This document shows, piece after piece, positions 47,359-64,000 of a stretch of 64,000 nucleotides of DNA. Made by a program: the position numbers and the translations under genes. The notes beneath the pieces are model-generated. The model saw nothing but the letters and a program-made list of their open reading frames with translations. It did no database searches and was not told the origin of the DNA. How positions within the stretch are numbered: position 1 is the stretch's first letter; the number at the start of each line of letters is the position of its first letter. Source of the DNA: Azolla caroliniana (lineage: Eukaryota; Polypodiophyta); assembly GCA_043228905.1 (NCBI GenBank), contig JBHGNT010000010.1, positions 18,662,001-18,726,000 of the forward strand, given 5' to 3'.

Positions 47359-47803
47359 CTCACATGCATGTGAATTAGAGGAGACAAAGAGATCATTATA
47401 CGCCAAAGACAATAGCATTAAGCAAAATGGGAGAAGATAAACAAATCTAGGATAATAATGAATGATAAATCAACATTTGATACAAGAATAAGGGCTTAGT
47501 TTATATGGGACACATGTATAAGTGTATATATATAAGTTTTTTTCCAAAAAAGGAGTAGCCTACCATTAGTTAAGAAAAGTCATATTAGCTAGAACATACA
47601 AAGTAGGTGGGAAGGAGGCGAAGATACTTCCAAAACCCTCTTGTGAAACCCAATGACCAACCACGGATCCTTCCCTTAAACGGGTTGAGGAGGTGAATGT
47701 ATACACATTCAAACAGTAGTAGAGAACAACCAACAAGGGAAGAAAATTGTCAAATCACCTTACCATCCATCAACCGAAAAATTGGAATGCAACTCCAAAG
47801 CTT

Positions 47804-48330
47804 TCAAAAAGCAATTTGTTGTAACAATCCATAATTTGTATGTGTAGGAATACTATCATGTTCAACTTTTAATGAACTCACGAATTCTGACAAAATAGAC
47901 ACAAAGGTTTCTTCAACTAGCACTATTTGACCCTGAAACATTTGGCACACACACTGTGCTTTCCATAAAGACCATACAACCATTGGAGCCAATCTATCAC
48001 ACAATCTTAGCCATTTAGCGAACATTCGATCTTGCAAGAATCCTAACATCCAATTTGTTAGTTCTAAAAGCTTGATTGTAATCCATCACGTAAGAAGAAA
48101 ACGAATCATGAAATGAATTTCATACCACATTGCACCAACCCCATGAAATGAAGCCCAACCGCCTTGCAATCACAAAAGTTCTCACAAGCCTACTCTAGAA
48201 CTTTGTTTACCAATGAACATTCCTAAAAACAATGATGAATTGATTCCTATGATACGACACATAGTTGATTGAACTTGTTATTTTAACTTGTCATTGGTTT
48301 CTTTCCTTTATCCTTTAAGACAAGGATGAC
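47804..48330 (-). mobile_element. LINE 3'-end fragment, copy F
   Basis: The minus strand with stops reads 'ESIHHCF' and 'ECSLVNKV' (end of a zf-RVT domain), 'GLHFMGLVQCGMKF', then the open stretch 'LRLCDRLAPMVVWSLWKAQ' and 'FQGQIVLVEETFVSILSEF'. 'VVWSLWKA' is the usual tail after zf-RVT in plant LINEs. Sequence differs from copies B-E, so it is another subfamily. Confidence 0.55.
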
Positions 48331-49320
48331 CCTCTTGATGTCATGATACTTGTTGTATTGGTAGCAAGAGTCTTTTTAGCAACAAGTCAAGCTTTTTGCA
48401 TCATCCTTCATTATTTCAACAAGCAAATTGATCATCATCTCCTCTTATCTACTCTACTTTGTGATTGGTGTTTCTTTATCTATCACGATCATACGTTTCT
48501 TCTTCGATCTTCTTTCTCTTTTAACACTATTTTTGTTTGGCTTCCTTGGACACTTCAACTCTCTTTTGCCTTTTTCACATTTTGTTTTCTCTACTTCCAC
48601 ATTCTTGTGAGTTAATGTTGCTTGCTTTTTAAAATTGCTCTTTGCTTTTTGGAACCACAACTCTCTCTTGTGTTGTAGTCCCCTCTCTTGCTCAAGATTT
48701 TGGTCTCCTATTTCATCTTTAGATTCATAGTCTCCCCGTTGAGAATATAGGATGGGTTCACAAATGAATTACCACATAATACCGGTGAATTCATGAGCTC
48801 CTTGTCGAGGAATAGATATAGTGTTTAAGAATGAGGTGCTTGAGCTCAATAAGAAATATGGGTCAGACCGGTTAGAGATACTTACTAGAAACGAAACTTA
48901 AACCTCACCAAAACATATGAAGTTTTCTAATAAATCCATATACAGTATCTAGAAAATTCTCCTAAATTCATATGATTTGAAATGTAAATTGGGGAATTCA
49001 TTAAAGAAAGGTTACTAGGACATACATACATGATGGGAAGGTGTGAGATTTATGATGCTTTATGTCATGTTGCAAGGTTTGAACTATGAACTATGAAAAA
49101 TAGTTCACCATAATTCCGGAGATTCCATCAAGTTAGAGACTAGAGTCTTTGATATTCATTCAAATCCTAAAAACACTAGTATAACTTGCGGAAGGTAGTG
49201 AGCATTATGATATGATTTAAAGAGTTTAAACGCTCTAAATCAAGAGCAGGGAATGGGTCATTATTAATTGCCAATCAGTAGCCCATCAAAGATGCAGCAA
49301 AGAATAACCATCGGTAACTA
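48331..49320. other. Intergenic, nothing assignable
   Basis: AT-rich; overlapping short frames at 48343-48660 on both strands are hydrophobic or low complexity and unsupported. Confidence 0.45.
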
Positions 49321-49329
49321 TTAAATTAT

Positions 49330-49520
49330 AGGAGTCTGCAACGGCTTGACGCAAGCCTGAACTGAGTTGTTTAAACCGTTTTTGAAGGGTTGGCGAGTTT
49401 GGTTCGGGTTGGTTCAAGCTTGAGCTTCCTTAACCGGTTTGAGCCTTACAAACCGGTTCCCAAACCGATTAAGGCCTAATCGGTTCGGACAAACCGGTTA
49501 AGCCTTAACTGGTTTAGGCA
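49330..49520. repeat. Cluster of AACCGGTT-type palindromes upstream of JmjC gene
   Basis: Repeated TTAACCGGTTTGAGCC, CAAACCGGTTCC, AATCGGTTCGG and CAAACCGGTTAAGCC within 190 bp. It resembles the subterminal arrays of the putative element at 17613-18357 and may be the end of a related element, about 400 bp upstream of the JmjC start. Confidence 0.5.
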
Positions 49521-49898
49521 TAAGGTGAGTGGAGTGTAATTGTGAGGGGTATATTTTGGAATTAGGGAAAAGGAGAGAGTGGCATTTCAAGAATTAGAGG
49601 AGGGCATGGCCCCATGCCACACAGAGAGACAGTCTGACAGAGACAGAGAGAGAGAGGCAGAGCCCCAGAGACAGGGGAATGGCGAGAATAAGAGACGGAT
49701 AAAATGATATAATAAGGCCATATATTTGTATTCTCTATCGTGGGTTCTGATTTGTTCTCCTTAAGATGTGAAGCTTCAAAAGATCCCTGCCTCTTTCTCT
49801 TTCCGTGTTTTTTTCCTGAAGTGTATCTCATCTGTACATAAATCTGCAGAACATATACAAAGCGTTGCATGTATTAGCCATACACCATTGATGAGATA

Positions 49899-54458
<4,560 letters not shown>

Positions 54459-57196
54459 TATGAGTGGACCAGATAAACCATTTGGATAGGCAAAGAAGTT
54501 TCGTTGTAAGGATGTTGCTTGTAAGTATTGATCCAAATTTTTGTCTATATTTGGACATCCAAAGGCATTTGAATTGTAAAAAGAGAGTTTTAGTTAGAGT
54601 TGGTTGATTTATTTTTATTTCTTCTGATGAAGAACATCATTGTTTCCTCTTTACTTAGATCATCTGATTGGGGAAATATCAATAATACCCTTGGTATTTT
54701 TGTAAATAACAATGTTCTAGTAGAAATAAGTAAGCCCATCAATCTTTTAATTTGATCAATCAAATACATCATTAAATCTTTTTATCCAAAACTAACTGGG
54801 TGGATGATTACAATGTAATCTTGTCTCTCAATTACCCATTTATTTATGTTTAGTGTTTAAGTTTTCAGTATCTATGTTAATATAAATACACTTGTTATTG
54901 TTTCTGCATGCTAGTGACCTAGTACATTATGTATATACATTTGTGTTACAGAATGTATAGTCCAATTCCCTTGCACTTTTTCCCTCTACAAACATGAATT
55001 ATATTACTGGAGACAACCTCAGAAATGTGTTGTGAAAACACACACGTAGTAAAGTGAAGTGATCATGAGATCTTTAGTTGAAGAAATATAAGCTTCAATG
55101 TCTTGCTCAATTTGTATATGGTTGTGAGATATCCCTTCTATCCCACATGTAAGCATCCCGCAAATAAGAGGACCCTAGTTTAAACACCCAAATGTTGACA
55201 AACTTTAATCAATTTCCAATGAACTTCCTCTTTGTTATCTAGATAGATGAAGGCATCCCGTCCCCTCTACATGCTTCTCATCTTGTGTCACTCATTTCTA
55301 CCATTTTATAGCTCTATCATTTCCTAGTAATCAATATATATTTGCCTCGTCTTCATCTTGTCCTTTCTAGTGAAATGTTAAATTTGAGCTTGCGCCAAGG
55401 AGATGATGTGGTAAATGACTTGCTTGGGTGTCATGATGTATTATAGGTTTGTAATGCATCTGAGATCGGGTTGAGGGACTTCCGTTAGGTATTATAAAGA
55501 AGGGCTCGTGTTATTTGTAAGAATTCCAGATTAAGCTGATATAAAGCCCTATCATGTGAAATACGGTAAATAGGAACAAAACCTCAAATTTTAGAGAAAA
55601 GGAAAAGGCAATTATATTTAATGATGCTGTCGTCTGCTGAATCAGAAATGATAAAAGTGTTTTACAAGTCATCAACTTCAAAGTTCAAATTTCATCAAGA
55701 GGCATGGATAGCTAATAATGGAATTCGCTTTTAATTTGGACATCAAATCTGCTAAGGTCCAAATAGAGTTTTCATTCCAGAATCAGGTTCCATTGGTCAT
55801 TTGATTCAAGCCTAAAATCCTGCATTGATTGAAACATAATTAAATTATTGTTTGATAGAATTTCTAAATCATCAAGGGTTTCATACTCCTGGAACAGTCA
55901 GTTTGTATAATATTTCTTAAAATGATCAGATTTTACCAAAATACAAAATTGTGTATGCTAGACATACTTTTTATTTGTAAAATCAGTACATTTTATATGT
56001 ACTCTACACATTTCTGTGCATACGATAGAATATTTTCATTCCTCACCAGATTTTGTACATTGGACTACTTAAGCCACAGCACTAAAATAAATACATGATG
56101 CAAAGTAGCCTCGTAGATCAACCTAGTGTCACGCATAGAAAGCAAATTATTTCTGAACTTGAGATATGATCAACAATGCAAAATGATCTACTTTCATTGG
56201 TTTCCTATGCAAAAATGTGAAAAGTATTTTCACAATGTATTAGATTCATATTTGCGAAGCCTTCAAAATCAAACCTTCAGAGTTACAAACGTACTTAAAA
56301 TCACCCATCAGAGTCAAATGATCCCTAAAATAAACTCAGTCAAATAAGTGATAGACTCACAATTACATACTATGATTCAATCCAATAAATTTGATAATTA
56401 CCATTGAGTACCATGTACACCATTCACTTGAGCATCACAATCTTCATTGAGTATAAAACTTTTTTACTTTTTTCCTCCAATTAATTACCCAACTATAGTG
56501 ACCTCGCATTTTCCTTCATTTTGTTATTGGTTTGCTATCTCCCATGCCATACAAGAAAACAGATGGGTAAAATCTAACAGAAAATGTTCGCCCTTAAATT
56601 CATTTAAATGTCAAGCCAACACTCCCTTGCAGTTATTCTTTTGATCTTCTCAGCATGGAGATAACATCATAAATTGTCTTTTGATTACATTAGCTTGAGA
56701 TAAACAGCTTAAAATTCATATTTACTGCTCAAAAATCCACAAAAATTGTCCTAGTGTTAAGGCAAAACATCCAGATAGATAATTGACAATCCATTACATA
56801 AATACATTGTCAAACTACCAGAGTTGGTTGAAAGGGATACATACCTTGATTATATCTCAATACAACTAGTTAAACTTAAGTTCTCATACATGCACAAGTA
56901 CCTCATTATTAATGCAATCTCAACATACTAGAAATAGCACAAAATACTTATAGGTCATCATGAACATTCTCACACGCATGGTAAAGTAAGTAACACATAC
57001 ATAGTTCCGACTCAAAATGCTAATAATTATAAAACAATCATTGAGTTCATCATGAACGAGATAGTGATTGACCAAGGCATCTCGAAGTCCAAAATGTGAT
57101 TGATAACTTTCATCTCTTAATACATGGGATGAACATTGAAAAGTATAGATTGCAAAAGGTATCCACGGTTGAACATCCACTAAGTGATCTGGTGTT
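54459..57196. other. Intergenic between convergent JmjC and FKBP12 genes
   Basis: Contains the 3' UTRs of two converging genes. AT-rich with short frames only; no motif recognised. Confidence 0.5.
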
Positions 57197-60100
57197 TTAT
57201 GCAATGTTCAAAACCTCAATCTCGAACACAAGAACTGAATTAGGTTGGATTCCCCACGCTGGGAAACCACCTGCTCCATAGCCATAATCAGGTGAGCACT
57301 ACATAATAAAAAACAACAGACAAAACAAGATTAAGAAAAAATTATCAGGTAGAGGCAAATTTTAAAGAGGAATCATTTAACATTCAAAAAAATTTGAATC
57401 ATATGCATGATGTATGTTTGAGCTAGCAGTGCTGTCATCCAACCAATGATCGATCTCAAACCAGTCAAACAAAAACTATCAGAAAAACAAAAACTAGAAA
57501 AGTATGGCAAACTTCAAATCTAGGGTAGATGCAGGATATTTATCTTCATAAACTATAGAATTTAGAGCATCATCAACAAATGTCAGAATGCCATATTGTA
57601 TGAATGGATATAAGCCAATGTAAGCCTGTGGGATCAAGGAAGGAAAGCTGTAATATAATGATACACCATTTATAAACCTACCAATAAAGCTTCCAATATT
57701 GCATAAAATAGTAGCAAATTACAAACACATCAATCAAACTTCCAATATAGAAAAAAAAGACCTTCTCTACCTTTATATGATATTAGAAATGGCTACATTA
57801 GAACATTAATAAGCATATTGCAGTATCAAGCATCCATATAAGATACATGTCAGGTATCCTAGAACCCTCACATTCATCAAAATCTAGAAACAAATAGCAA
57901 GAAAATCAAAACCATATACGTAACTAATCAGGTAACAATAACAAATACAGCATAAAATGCATCCTTCAATTGAACATTTGTAAAACTATCCACAATCCAG
58001 AAAAGATACATTCTACATGTTATACACATCAATAAAATCTCATCAATATAGAAACCAGTGTCTCAGAAACAAAATATGCACTCCTAAACCAATGGAATAA
58101 CAATAAATAAACAACAAGGTGCATCTTGCAATCCCCAATCGAAGAACCCTGTAGGAATGATCCATAGAAAAAACCACATTGTAATTGTAAAGAATACACA
58201 AAAGAAATACCTAGCTAGCTATCATGTAAAATAAATACTAGTATCAAAAACAAAAACAGTGTGCATATGCATACATAAAGATATATAAGTGAAAATGATT
58301 AGAAACCAAATAAAACTTATGCCAGTCAGCATAAACCATAAAATCACATTACGATCATGGGAAAAATGAGAAAGCAAACCCGTAGACGAGCGACTTCTCC
58401 AAGTTGCATACTTAAGACGCCTTCATCCCAACCTGACACCAAAACAATATCATGTAAGAATCTTTTGGCATGAATAACCAATTTAAATCATGTAAAACTC
58501 TCTAGCATAACAAGAATATATACAGTCGTGACTTGATTGACTTGGATTGCTAACAATTCTTAATTTGGATTTCTGAAAACTTCTCTCTATCATATTCAAA
58601 TATAAGTACAATGAACAAAACAGCCTCTTGAAAGAAATAGATGTTAATGTAAGCTTGAAGTGTTTGCAAAAACAATTTTTCCTATAATACGCATAGGTGA
58701 AATTGTGAGAAAATAGCACAAAATGCAAGGAAATTTACAAGGACTGTATAAATATTCCAATTGGAGTTTTGTTCACTTCATAACATAATATTTCCTTCCA
58801 AATAGTTTGAAAAATCCATCAGACATCTTAGTGAATAAGGACTATTCTTTCCCAAATAATGCAAATCAAATTCTCCATATACATTTTTAAGTCAGAAGAA
58901 AATCAAAAACTTTGACGAAATTCAATAATCTTTTACAAAACTTGAGCGTTCAGAAGAAAGTATACCTTTGATAACTTTTCCTTGTCCAACTTGAAATTTG
59001 AAGACCTGCTGACCAGGGTCTTTGGTGCTGTGCCAAATTGAAACGCAATAGAAACAGAATTAGACAAAAATCTTTCTGAGAGAGATTTAACAGAGCTCCC
59101 AGATGCCCTCGAATATTCCTTTACTCCCCTCAAATGCTCCCGAGCAATACAGTTCACGTTTACTTCCTAATTCCTGCATTTACTTTCTTTTCTGTAAATG
59201 CTACTGTTCTTCATTATTAGAAAACAAATATTGTTGGGGAAATACTCCCAAAAGCCCCTGAATTTTTCCAGTATTTCCCGCAAATGCCCCTAACTATGCT
59301 TCTCATTATTTCCCCAGATATACCCTTGCCCAATCCCCACCATGCAATTATATGGTCAATTTCAACCATTTTCTTTCTCTCAAAAGCTAATATTATAATT
59401 TGAATCTCAATAATAAGAATTAAAGATCCATTCACCTCCAGAACTTCTGTGACAGGTCTCCATTCTTTCCTGTGAAAAAGAAGAAGAAGAAGACAACAGA
59501 ATAAGGTGAAAAAAATCCGTGCAGAAGGTATAAAAAAATCCATCAGAAGGGTTTTTGCCTGAATTTGATATTGCAAAAGGGTTTTTTCTACTCCTATTTG
59601 CAATTGAGTTTCTTCTTTACATTGATAGCAAAATTTAGCCTTTTCCTCTGACTTCTTGCTGGGCCTTTTTTCTACGATGATTTTCCGATGCTTTGTGTTT
59701 TACCCTGGAACTCGTCAATGGTTTATTTTATTCTACTATGATTTTTCAATGCCTTTCTCTTATCTACTATTATTTTGCAATGATTTCTTTTTATTCGGCT
59801 CTTGGAATGACTTTTCTTTTTCTCCTCTGATTTTTCAAAGGTTTGTTCTTTCGTACAGACATTTTCCAGTGGTTTCTTTTTTGAACTGTAACTTTAGAAA
59901 TGTTTCTTTCTTTCTCTTACTCTGATTTCGCAATACCTTTTCTTTTTCTACTCAGGATTTTCTATTATCAGTATCACAATTGTTACCTGCAAAGAATTTT
60001 TTGTCATTCTTCCCTGCAATTTCCACACAGAGTGATTTTCAAAGAGATTGTGGTTTCTACATAATGGTTGTTTCCCCCCCTCCCCAATCACATAGAATTT

Positions 60101-60392
60101 AAATCTTGTAAAAATGGTTACACTAATGACAGGATATTTCTACCGCGCCTAGAAAAACAGGGTATTTCTACTCCGTTTTCTCACAAACATAAGCAGAGAA
60201 GACATGCAAGTCGACCATAGCAGGGCAAGGTAAGCAAGAAATTTTAACTCAAAGAACACAAAAAAAGGTGTGTGTATTTGAGAGAGAGAGAGAGAGAGAG
60301 ATACCATAGCCAGTGCAGTGGACGGTCACAGTTTGTCCTGGAGAAGGCTTGGGTCCATGTCCACCTCTCAACACCTCCTTCTCCACACCCAT
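57197..60392 (-). CDS. FKBP12: FKBP12-type peptidyl-prolyl cis-trans isomerase, five exons
   Basis: Exons on the minus strand: 60392-60305, 59469-59436, 59027-58966, 58432-58380 and 57298-57197. GT-AG junctions and phases all fit, giving exactly 112 residues, the length of Arabidopsis FKBP12. The protein begins [16 protein letters not shown] and contains '[20 protein letters not shown]', '[15 protein letters not shown]', '[20 protein letters not shown]' and ends '[10 protein letters not shown]'. Core FKBP residues for proline-substrate or rapamycin binding (Phe in FKFQVG, Val-Ile-Lys-Gly-Trp, Tyr of YGYG, Phe of VFEIE) are present. Cys26 and Cys80 match the pair reported to form a disulfide in Vicia faba FKBP12 (recalled). 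Cytosolic; a single domain with no targeting peptide. Partners in other plants include TOR complexes and FIP37. Intron 1 begins with (CT)n, and a (TATATG)n array lies upstream. Confidence 0.95.
60281..60300. repeat. (GA)n microsatellite at the 5' edge of FKBP12 intron 1
   Basis: On the gene strand the intron starts GTAT followed at once by (CT)10. Confidence 0.9.
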
Positions 60393-60492
60393 CTCTGTCT
60401 CTCTGTCTCTCTGCAGAAAAAACACCTTACCTCTCTCTGCTTTTGCTTCTGATTCAAATGCTGCCTCCTCTTTCCTTTTGTTGGATATTCAT

Positions 60493-60526
60493 ATGAATAC
60501 ATATACATATGTATGTACTATGTATG

Positions 60527-60618
<92 letters not shown>

Positions 60619-60687
60619 ATGTATATGTATATGTATATATATATATGTATATGTATATGTATAATGTATATGTATATGTATATGTAT

Positions 60688-60719
<32 letters not shown>

Positions 60720-60742
60720 ACAGTATATGTATATGTATAGCT
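60493..60742. repeat. (TATATG)n microsatellite upstream of FKBP12
   Basis: About 40 hexanucleotide units with several GTATAATG interruptions, beginning about 100 bp upstream of the FKBP12 ATG on the gene strand (5' UTR or core promoter). Confidence 0.95.
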
Positions 60743-60796
60743 CGTGACTAACTACTACCAAAAATTAAAAGAGGGCAAGTGAGGGAATCGCGGGCG

Positions 60797-60856
60797 CGGA
60801 CGGTGCAGGTCGCTCAGCTGATGGCGCATGCGATCTCCACCGTCCAATCTGGATTA
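60797..60856. promoter_or_regulatory. Inverted repeat GGACGGTG / CACCGTCC upstream of FKBP12
   Basis: GCGGACGGTG and, about 40 bp later, CACCGTCCAATCTG form complementary arms about 400 bp upstream of the FKBP12 start. It resembles the GGACGG/CCGTCC pair before SAM synthetase. Function unknown. Confidence 0.4.
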
Positions 60857-61579
60857 AAAAGCTGACAACGTCTGTCACCAGGAGCCCCGACTCGGACACA
60901 AGGAGCCCTCCATCATTAATCCTTCTATGGGTAGTTGAATAGTATGTCATATATGTATGTCACTAGGAGCCCGACCAACTCTGGGTAGGAGCCCGACTCT
61001 CAAAAAAGTAAAAGTAATAAAGAATAATATAGCAATATAATAAAGTAAAAATGAATAGGGTATTGGTTAGAGTTATCCTTAAGTTTTGCTAGGTTTATGG
61101 TCCAAATCCTTCTTCTTTTTAATTCTTTCTCTTTGGTTTTTTTTCCTTCCTCGATTACTTTCTTTATTAGCGTTTCAACATTTGGTTAGTCACTTTACAC
61201 TTCATTTTTACATTTAAGGGTCGTACTAGTGGTATTGAATTCTCGTCTTTACAAGTTACAACGTGATGAATTCTTGTCTTTTGCAATTGTAGATCTTTTA
61301 CCCTATGATCCTTCTAATCCGTGCATCCTGGCCTTAACACTTTTGTTTAAGTAAAATTAGCTCTTACCATTTGGGCTATGTTGATTGTCACTTTAATATG
61401 CAACTCACTCATGTTCCAAGTTAACTCTCGTAATTTGGGCTTTCTTCTTGATTCTTTGACTTTATACCATGGAATACTCTACCTATGGATCATGAGCCAA
61501 AACAAGAACAAATGACACAATGACACATTCACATTTTCAAACTCACTCATTCACTCTATTCACAATAGTATGCAACTCA
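60857..61579. other. Intergenic, with a short repeated 'AGGAGCCCGA' phrase
   Basis: CACCAGGAGCCCCGACTC, CACTAGGAGCCCGACCA and GTAGGAGCCCGACTC occur between 60877 and 60994. The rest is AT-rich and shows nothing recognisable. Confidence 0.5.
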
Positions 61580-61659
61580 CTCATTTTCCATGTAAAGTTA
61601 GCTTGTTTACATGAAATCGCATGTCTACCATCCCACATGAAAGCATCATTATATATACA

Positions 61660-61702
<43 letters not shown>

Positions 61703-62060
61703 AATTGTGTTGCAATCCCCAATACCATAAATTTCGCAACAATTTCTCCAGGCTCGTCATTCGGAGGAACCCATCTTCAACATAGTGGGCAAAAAAACCC
61801 ATTGTTGTGGCCTCAGATAACACAACGAGGTTAAAATCTTGCCGAATCTCCAATAAGTACTTTATGAAGGATATGCGTTGTAGGGCATTTTTAATGAACC
61901 CTATTTATTGTACTGTCTATCCTCTTATGGAATGGTGCAAAAGAAGCGCGTACCTAACCCTAGTCCTCTTCTCCTTTGAAGCCGAACCTAATGGGAGCCT
62001 ACTAATTATGACTCTCCATATGAAATAGTGTTGCACGAAAATGGGAAATGGGAGAGCCAA
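61580..62060 (-). mobile_element. LINE 3'-end fragment, copy G, with internal (TA)n
   Basis: The minus strand reads 'YWGLQHNW' exactly as copy B (1100-1600), preceded by nucleotide matches such as TTCATTAAAAATGCCCTACA against TTCATTAAATGTCCTATAAT, and by 'CTAGGGTTAGG...' and 'CTTTTGCACC' blocks shared with copy B. A (TA)n tract (61656-61700) has expanded inside the 'NW' coding region. Frame broken by stops. Confidence 0.6.
61656..61700. repeat. (TA)n microsatellite
   Basis: About 20 TA units preceded by TATATACATATATG; lies inside LINE copy G. Confidence 0.9.
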
Positions 62061-63059
62061 CCATGTTGAGATATATTGTCAACACCTTGCATTTGACTTA
62101 CATACATTCCACACCTTTTCTGCTTTAGGTGAAAGCCAAGATACTGATGCCATTGCATGTTGTTGCCTCTCTTCTATGTACTTTTCCATGTGATATATAC
62201 ATACATCACATTGTTCATTATAGTTTACGAGGGCATCCCTTCACATGCCTCTCATCCATTCTTGGATTTTTTTTTCGCTTAGTTGCCCTTTAAAAACTTG
62301 GTTTTTCTATCATGTTTTCTTCACACGAAGAAACTTCAAAGTTAGGGGATCTCCCTAGTTGGACACATATATGCATATATGTATGTTCTCTTTACTCATG
62401 ATTGAGTTCTCTATTGTCTTTATTGCAATACCTTAAAACTAGGGGACACATGCTTACATTCTTAAATGTATTTTTACGCATTGTACTTACGTATCATAAA
62501 ACCTTGCAACTATAACCAAATTTATGTCTCCATTATGGAAAAGGGAGAAATTGCTAAGTTGACACATGTGGTTTTGTGGAATTGGTTGGTAACATCGAAC
62601 ACACATCTTAAAGCTTAGCTGAAGTTGTGCTTCCTCACCCAAATCATGTGGGGGGGCTTGGTCAAGCGACATGGGTAGAAATAGTCATCAACCGTTCCTA
62701 TGCTAACTAATGATCCCATTATCACTAAGACAAACTCCACTAATTTCCGTTATAACGATAATTTAGCTAATAGATTACTTGTTTTATCTAAGAACTTATC
62801 TAAACACTCAAGTGGCAAGAAAGAACATAAATAGAATAATTACAACTCTATTCATTAATTTACCCAACTTCATACAAGTGATTAGCATAAGGCTTAGAGC
62901 AAAATCCTTAAAACTAATTGTATGTGCCCTTGAATCGTGAGAGAGAGGGGTGATGGAGCACCTCAAGCCTCGAGTGGAAAAAAGTGAGAAAAGCCAAAGA
63001 GTTGGTTTTCATATTTCCCTTGCAATTAAATACTTTTGTCGTTGTCCCCTTTCACATTA
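62061..63059. other. Intergenic, nothing assignable
   Basis: AT-rich spacer with short frames only; (CT)n-like runs near 63087-63100 mark the approach of LINE copy H. Confidence 0.45.
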
Positions 63060-63860
63060 GGGGAAACAATACCCTTTTCTATGCTCTCTCTCTCTCTCTA
63101 TCATGCGAGGAGACTCGTTGCATACGCATATTTGGCCTTGAGAACTTCCGGAATGTAACATTGCATCTGGCCACATTCAAGTTTAATTTCCACACATTGT
63201 CAATTTGGTCTACTTCCTATAGAAATTCCTCTCACAATCACAATGAGCACTCTTGATTGCAACTTTTATCATTAAACTTCTTTTCGAAGTTGAGAGTCAC
63301 TTCTCTAAAATCTAGATATATTGTTTCACTTTTGGTTCCATCTGTCATATTTGACCTCCAAGGATGATAATAAAATCAATCAATCTCTTCTTGATGATGC
63401 CAATGTGTATGTTGATGAAGTGTATGGCAAGTACTTAATACAAACGAAAGCAAGTCATTTCTCATACTCCAATTGAGCCATAGCACCAAGATAAAGCCAT
63501 GTTGAATCCCGACACCTTTATAACTCTCTCATCCATCTACATATGTCTCCCAATGATCTTATAGTAAACATCATTTGTTGATATTTTTGGAAGACTCCCA
63601 TTCCCAACAAATGTTCAATCAAGCTCTTATGATCCTTCATCCAATTCTAGGGTTGGACCTTGCAATAGCCCTAAACCTTGAGCCTTATCTTGAATATGAT
63701 TATATCTTTTTGTAATAGCAAATGTCGACCTTCTTATTCTAAACATCACGAATCGTTTTGCTTGACCAACTTGGCATCTTGCATTGTTAAAAATCCTAAT
63801 GGAGCCACCCAATATAATTGAAGATAAAAGAGCCTCCTTCCATATCATCTAACTGTGGTG
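63060..63860 (-). mobile_element. LINE-associated repeat, copy H
   Basis: The minus strand holds an open stretch (63848-63627) and then 'WLNWSMRNDLL', equivalent to the NWNMRN tail of the other copies. It is followed by GAAGAGATTGATTGATTTTA, ATTATCATCCTTGGAGG, TCAAATATGAC and GACTCTCAACTTCG. These align in order with the 300 bp following the GA tract in copy E (8600-8900). Dead by frameshifts. Confidence 0.5.
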
Positions 63861-64000
63861 TTGCCAAAACCTCAAATTGCAAAGCATTAGCACACATCCT
63901 CCCTTGATAAATTTTAACACTCTACCAAATTGCTACTGTCATTGTGTAAGCCACATATCCTCATCGTTTCTTTCTTTAGAAATTCCTAATTTTCAAGAAT
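63861..64000. other. Window end, nothing assignable
   Basis: Short sequence beyond LINE copy H without coding signal. Confidence 0.4.

Noticed and set aside
60313-60761. Frames rich in [12 protein letters not shown] and HIHIHI
   Set aside because: Translations of the (TATATG)n array next to FKBP12.

Overview
The window is plant nuclear DNA: intron-rich genes with GT-AG splice sites, AT-rich spacers, abundant (GA/CT)n, (GTAT)n and (TATATG)n microsatellites, and LINE remnants. Two long PLS-type pentatricopeptide (PPR) genes whose repeats read 'DVVSWNALIAGYAQHG' and 'MYSKCGALEKA' are in a style I associate with ferns and other free-sporing plants. A KDM2/KDM7-like JmjC gene, a class I do not know from flowering plants, agrees. 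My best guess is a large-genome leptosporangiate fern (Adiantum/Ceratopteris-like); this is inference.

Layout. 1-2.9 kb: end of a retroelement ORF and three LINE 3'-end fragments. 3.0-6.8 kb (-): a complete nine-exon RUS-family (DUF647) gene. 7.6-9.2 kb: a LINE 3' end, then two tRNA-like (SINE-type) sequences in opposite orientation. 12.66-15.9 kb (+): S-adenosylmethionine synthetase with a TATA box, a leader intron filled by about 36 copies of a 27-bp minisatellite, and one CDS intron. 17.6-18.4 kb: a putative inverted-repeat DNA element. 18.8-20.4 kb (+): a P-class PPR gene. 22.3-25.8 and 27.1-30.0 kb (-): two tandem, paralogous PLS-PPR genes. The first carries a degenerate DYW domain and, through an upstream exon, an OSB-type 'PDF' motif. 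36.6-39.8 kb (+): an eleven-exon HMG-CoA synthase. 41.4-43.8 kb (-): a secreted His-rich/Ser-Pro-rich protein ending in a Gnk2 (DUF26) domain. 49.9-54.5 kb (+): the JmjC demethylase-like gene, with one GC-AG intron and one apparent U12-type AT-AC intron. 57.2-60.4 kb (-): a complete five-exon FKBP12 gene assembled here from small exons. 61.5-64 kb: LINE remnants.

The genes are ordinary neighbours of unrelated function (methyl donor supply, mevalonate pathway, organelle RNA processing, chromatin, TOR/FKBP, auxin/UV-B response); I see no operon-like cooperation. Exon models were built by hand: every junction was checked for splice dinucleotides and reading phase, and lengths were compared with family lengths recalled from memory. 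The most unusual features are the splice-acceptor-like minisatellite in the SAM synthetase leader intron, the AT-AC intron, the PDF-PPR-degenerate-DYW architecture, the His-rich/HRGP/Gnk2 fusion, and (CT)n tracts placed directly at first-intron donors.
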